7,416 nucleotides of DNA from Ferruginibacter sp. (GTDB lineage: Bacteria; Bacteroidota; Bacteroidia; Chitinophagales; Chitinophagaceae). This document shows positions 5,810 through 7,416 of this stretch, piece by piece. The notes beneath the pieces were generated by a model that saw only the letters and a list, made by a program, of their open reading frames with translations, was not told the DNA's origin and did no database searches. The stretch's first letter is position 1; every line of letters starts with the position of its first letter. A program made the translations under genes and the position numbers. The DNA lies in contig JAGPDJ010000110.1 of NCBI GenBank assembly GCA_018057635.1, forward strand, positions 1 through 7,416. Direction: 5' to 3'.

Positions 5810-7366
5810 ATGAGCATAAATATATTCAGAAAAGCTTTTTTTATTTTTGTTGCCAACCTGTTTACTTTTCACTTGAATGCACAGGTGCTGCATAAAAGCC
5901 TTGATCAGTTTCTTAATTCAGCTACATTATCTGCATATAGTTTAAAATTTGAAAAAGAGGTCCGCCGGTTTTATTTACTCAATGGTTACGGGTTTGCCTG
6001 GTTAAACGGCAATGATGGAAATATATCATTATTGGCAGGTTTTATTAAACAGGCGGATGCACTGGGCCTGGAACAGGAAGATTACCAGCCGGGATTGATA
6101 AAAGTATATAAAAAAGGGTTGTTTATAAATGTATCGGAACAGGATTCTTTTATTGCTGAAGTGAAATTTACTGACGCTGCCATTCATTTCCTGCATGATG
6201 TTTTAATGGGTAATAAGCAACAGAAGCTTTCTTATAACGGGTTACATTATACGCCTGAATGTTATGATATTGCATTGATGTTATTTACTAAAATGGAAAA
6301 TGGATTATCACCTTCATTTATTACTGAAATTGAACCAACTTACCCGGAATACCTGTCAGTAAAGCAAATGCTGAACAATTTTATGAAAATAATTAATGAG
6401 CCGGGATTTACTGATGTGTTAGTTGGTTCGCCACAGGTAAACGGCAAAAACACGGCTTTGTTGTGGCGTCTTTACCAGTTAGGAATTATTGATTCAGACA
6501 CTTTGAAATCAGCCGTTATTATTAAAGAAAAAGTTAAAGAGGCACAAAAGCTTTTTAATTTGTTGAATGATGGAGTATTAAGAAGTACGACTTTAAAAGA
6601 ATTCAATATGCCTTTGATTTCCAGGGTGAATTCATTGAAGTATACATTGAATACAATCAGGTGGTTGAGTTGTATCAGGAAATCAGAAAATATCATTGTT
6701 GTTAATATTCCTTCAGCAACTTTACTTTTATATGGCGGATCAGAAACAATCTTTGAATCAAGCGTAATTGTCGGGAAAAAGCTTACGCCAACACCTACAC
6801 TTTGCAGTAATATTACAGAAGTGATTTTATACCCGTACTGGCATGTTCCTTTTAAAATAGCAACCAGGGAGCTCCTGCCGCGTATTAAAAGAAATGTGGG
6901 TTACCTGGATGAAAATAATTTCCAGGTATTAAACCTTAAGGGTAATGTTGTTGATGCCCGTTCTGTTAACTGGTCTGTTTTAAATTCATCATATTTTCCA
7001 TACCTGATCAGGCAATCAACCGGTTGCGATAACTCGCTTGGACTTATTAAGCTAAATTTTTACAATCCATTCAGCGTTTACCTGCACGATACACCAAACA
7101 AATTGCTTTTCTCTTTAAACAGGCGGTATTTTAGCCATGGATGCATGAGGGTTGAGAAAGCTATGGAACTGGGCCGATATATTCTCAGAGATAATAGGAT
7201 AGCTATAGATACGCTAACTCAAATGGGGTGTCTTGTTAATATGGAACCGGTAACTGTTCCTGCTTCACAGGCTTTGCCTGTTTTTGTTTTGTACCAAACA
7301 GCCTGGGTTGATTCTTTGCACCGGGTTAGTTTTTTTGAAGATGTATATTCAAAATTCAGTGAATAG
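5810..7366 (+). CDS. L,D-transpeptidase, YcbB/LdtD-like (YkuD domain)
   Basis: This 518-residue exported enzyme is predicted to form 3-3 (mDAP-mDAP) cross-links in peptidoglycan. A signal peptide (about 1-25, with hydrophobic core FFIFVANLFTF and likely cleavage around LNA-Q) sends it to the periplasm. Residues of about 40-190 match the L,D-transpeptidase scaffold domain (RRFYLLNGYGFAWL, then ALGLEQEDY). A degenerate peptidoglycan-binding-like helical region follows at about 205-290 (VKEAQKLFNLLNDGVL, TTLKEFNMPL, IRWL). The YkuD catalytic domain starts near 293 and contains PYWHVPFKIATRELLP, HDTPNKLLF (His426) and the active-site motif FSHGCMRVE with nucleophile Cys445. All expected catalytic residues are intact. 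Cys406 in RQSTGCDNSLG sits where relatives usually have RQxPGxxNALG. A tail of about 50 residues follows the catalytic domain. The gene stands alone after a 91-nt gap, with no recognisable partner downstream. Confidence 0.92.
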   Translation: MSINIFRKAFFIFVANLFTFHLNAQVLHKSLDQFLNSATLSAYSLKFEKEVRRFYLLNGYGFAWLNGNDGNISLLAGFIKQADALGLEQEDYQPGLIKVYKKGLFINVSEQDSFIAEVKFTDAAIHFLHDVLMGNKQQKLSYNGLHYTPECYDIALMLFTKMENGLSPSFITEIEPTYPEYLSVKQMLNNFMKIINEPGFTDVLVGSPQVNGKNTALLWRLYQLGIIDSDTLKSAVIIKEKVKEAQKLFNLLNDGVLRSTTLKEFNMPLISRVNSLKYTLNTIRWLSCIRKSENIIVVNIPSATLLLYGGSETIFESSVIVGKKLTPTPTLCSNITEVILYPYWHVPFKIATRELLPRIKRNVGYLDENNFQVLNLKGNVVDARSVNWSVLNSSYFPYLIRQSTGCDNSLGLIKLNFYNPFSVYLHDTPNKLLFSLNRRYFSHGCMRVEKAMELGRYILRDNRIAIDTLTQMGCLVNMEPVTVPASQALPVFVLYQTAWVDSLHRVSFFEDVYSKFSE

Positions 7367-7375
7367 TTATTTTTT
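7354..7375 (+). terminator. Possible weak terminator at the end of the L,D-transpeptidase gene
   Basis: ATTC (7354-7357) and GAAT (7361-7364) can pair across a 3-nt loop just before the stop codon, and the T-rich TTATTTTTT follows at 7367-7375. The stem is only four AT-rich pairs, so this is a marginal candidate; the T-tract is its best feature. A second hairpin, ATGCT/AGCAT with a GATA loop, lies at 7396-7409 but has no visible T-run before the window ends. Confidence 0.2.
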
Positions 7376-7416
7376 AATGACAATTGTTTCAGTTCATGCT
7401 GATAAGCATCATGGAA

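Overview
The window looks like a chromosomal segment of a member of the Bacteroidota, plausibly a Chitinophagaceae/Sphingobacteriia relative. The DNA is AT-rich and the genes lack convincing Shine-Dalgarno sequences. There is a TAnnTTTG -7 promoter element ahead of the first gene, and the protein families have the character usual in that phylum. The assignment is an inference from style, not from a marker gene. All eight genes lie on the + strand.

Region 1 (about 1-4924) looks like one transcription unit. A promoter near position 58 leads into a PfkB-type 6-phosphofructokinase. It is followed by a three-gene ABC exporter in the order periplasmic adaptor lipoprotein, FtsX/MacB-like permease, LolD-like ATPase, the same order as cyanobacterial DevBCA. 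Last comes a stand-alone CHAD-domain protein. From adaptor to CHAD the genes are packed with 4-nt ATGA overlaps or a 1-nt gap, so the CHAD protein is translationally tied to the exporter ATPase. CHAD domains are known to bind inorganic polyphosphate, so the unit combines a sugar-phosphate kinase, an envelope exporter and a probable polyphosphate-binding protein.

Region 2 (4925-5809) has a short intergenic stretch, then a small two-helix membrane protein of the holin-superfamily-III/DUF1469 type. An overlapping small gene follows. Its reading frame appears broken, or slips, at a run of seven A residues (5585-5591): the in-frame tail is short and odd, while the -1 frame stays open to 5718 with a charged, helical, natural-looking C-terminus that ends inside a stem-loop.

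Region 3 (5810-7366) is an exported YcbB-like L,D-transpeptidase with an intact SHGC active site, which would make 3-3 cross-links in peptidoglycan. The last 50 bases hold no recognisable gene.

Taken together the genes resemble a stress or stationary-phase envelope neighbourhood: an alternative glycolytic kinase, polyphosphate binding, envelope export, a holin-like stress membrane protein and cell-wall 3-3 cross-linking. That joint role is an inference. I see no tRNA, rRNA, CRISPR array, insertion sequence or defence system. The points most worth checking are the CHAD-exporter coupling and the frameshifted small gene.
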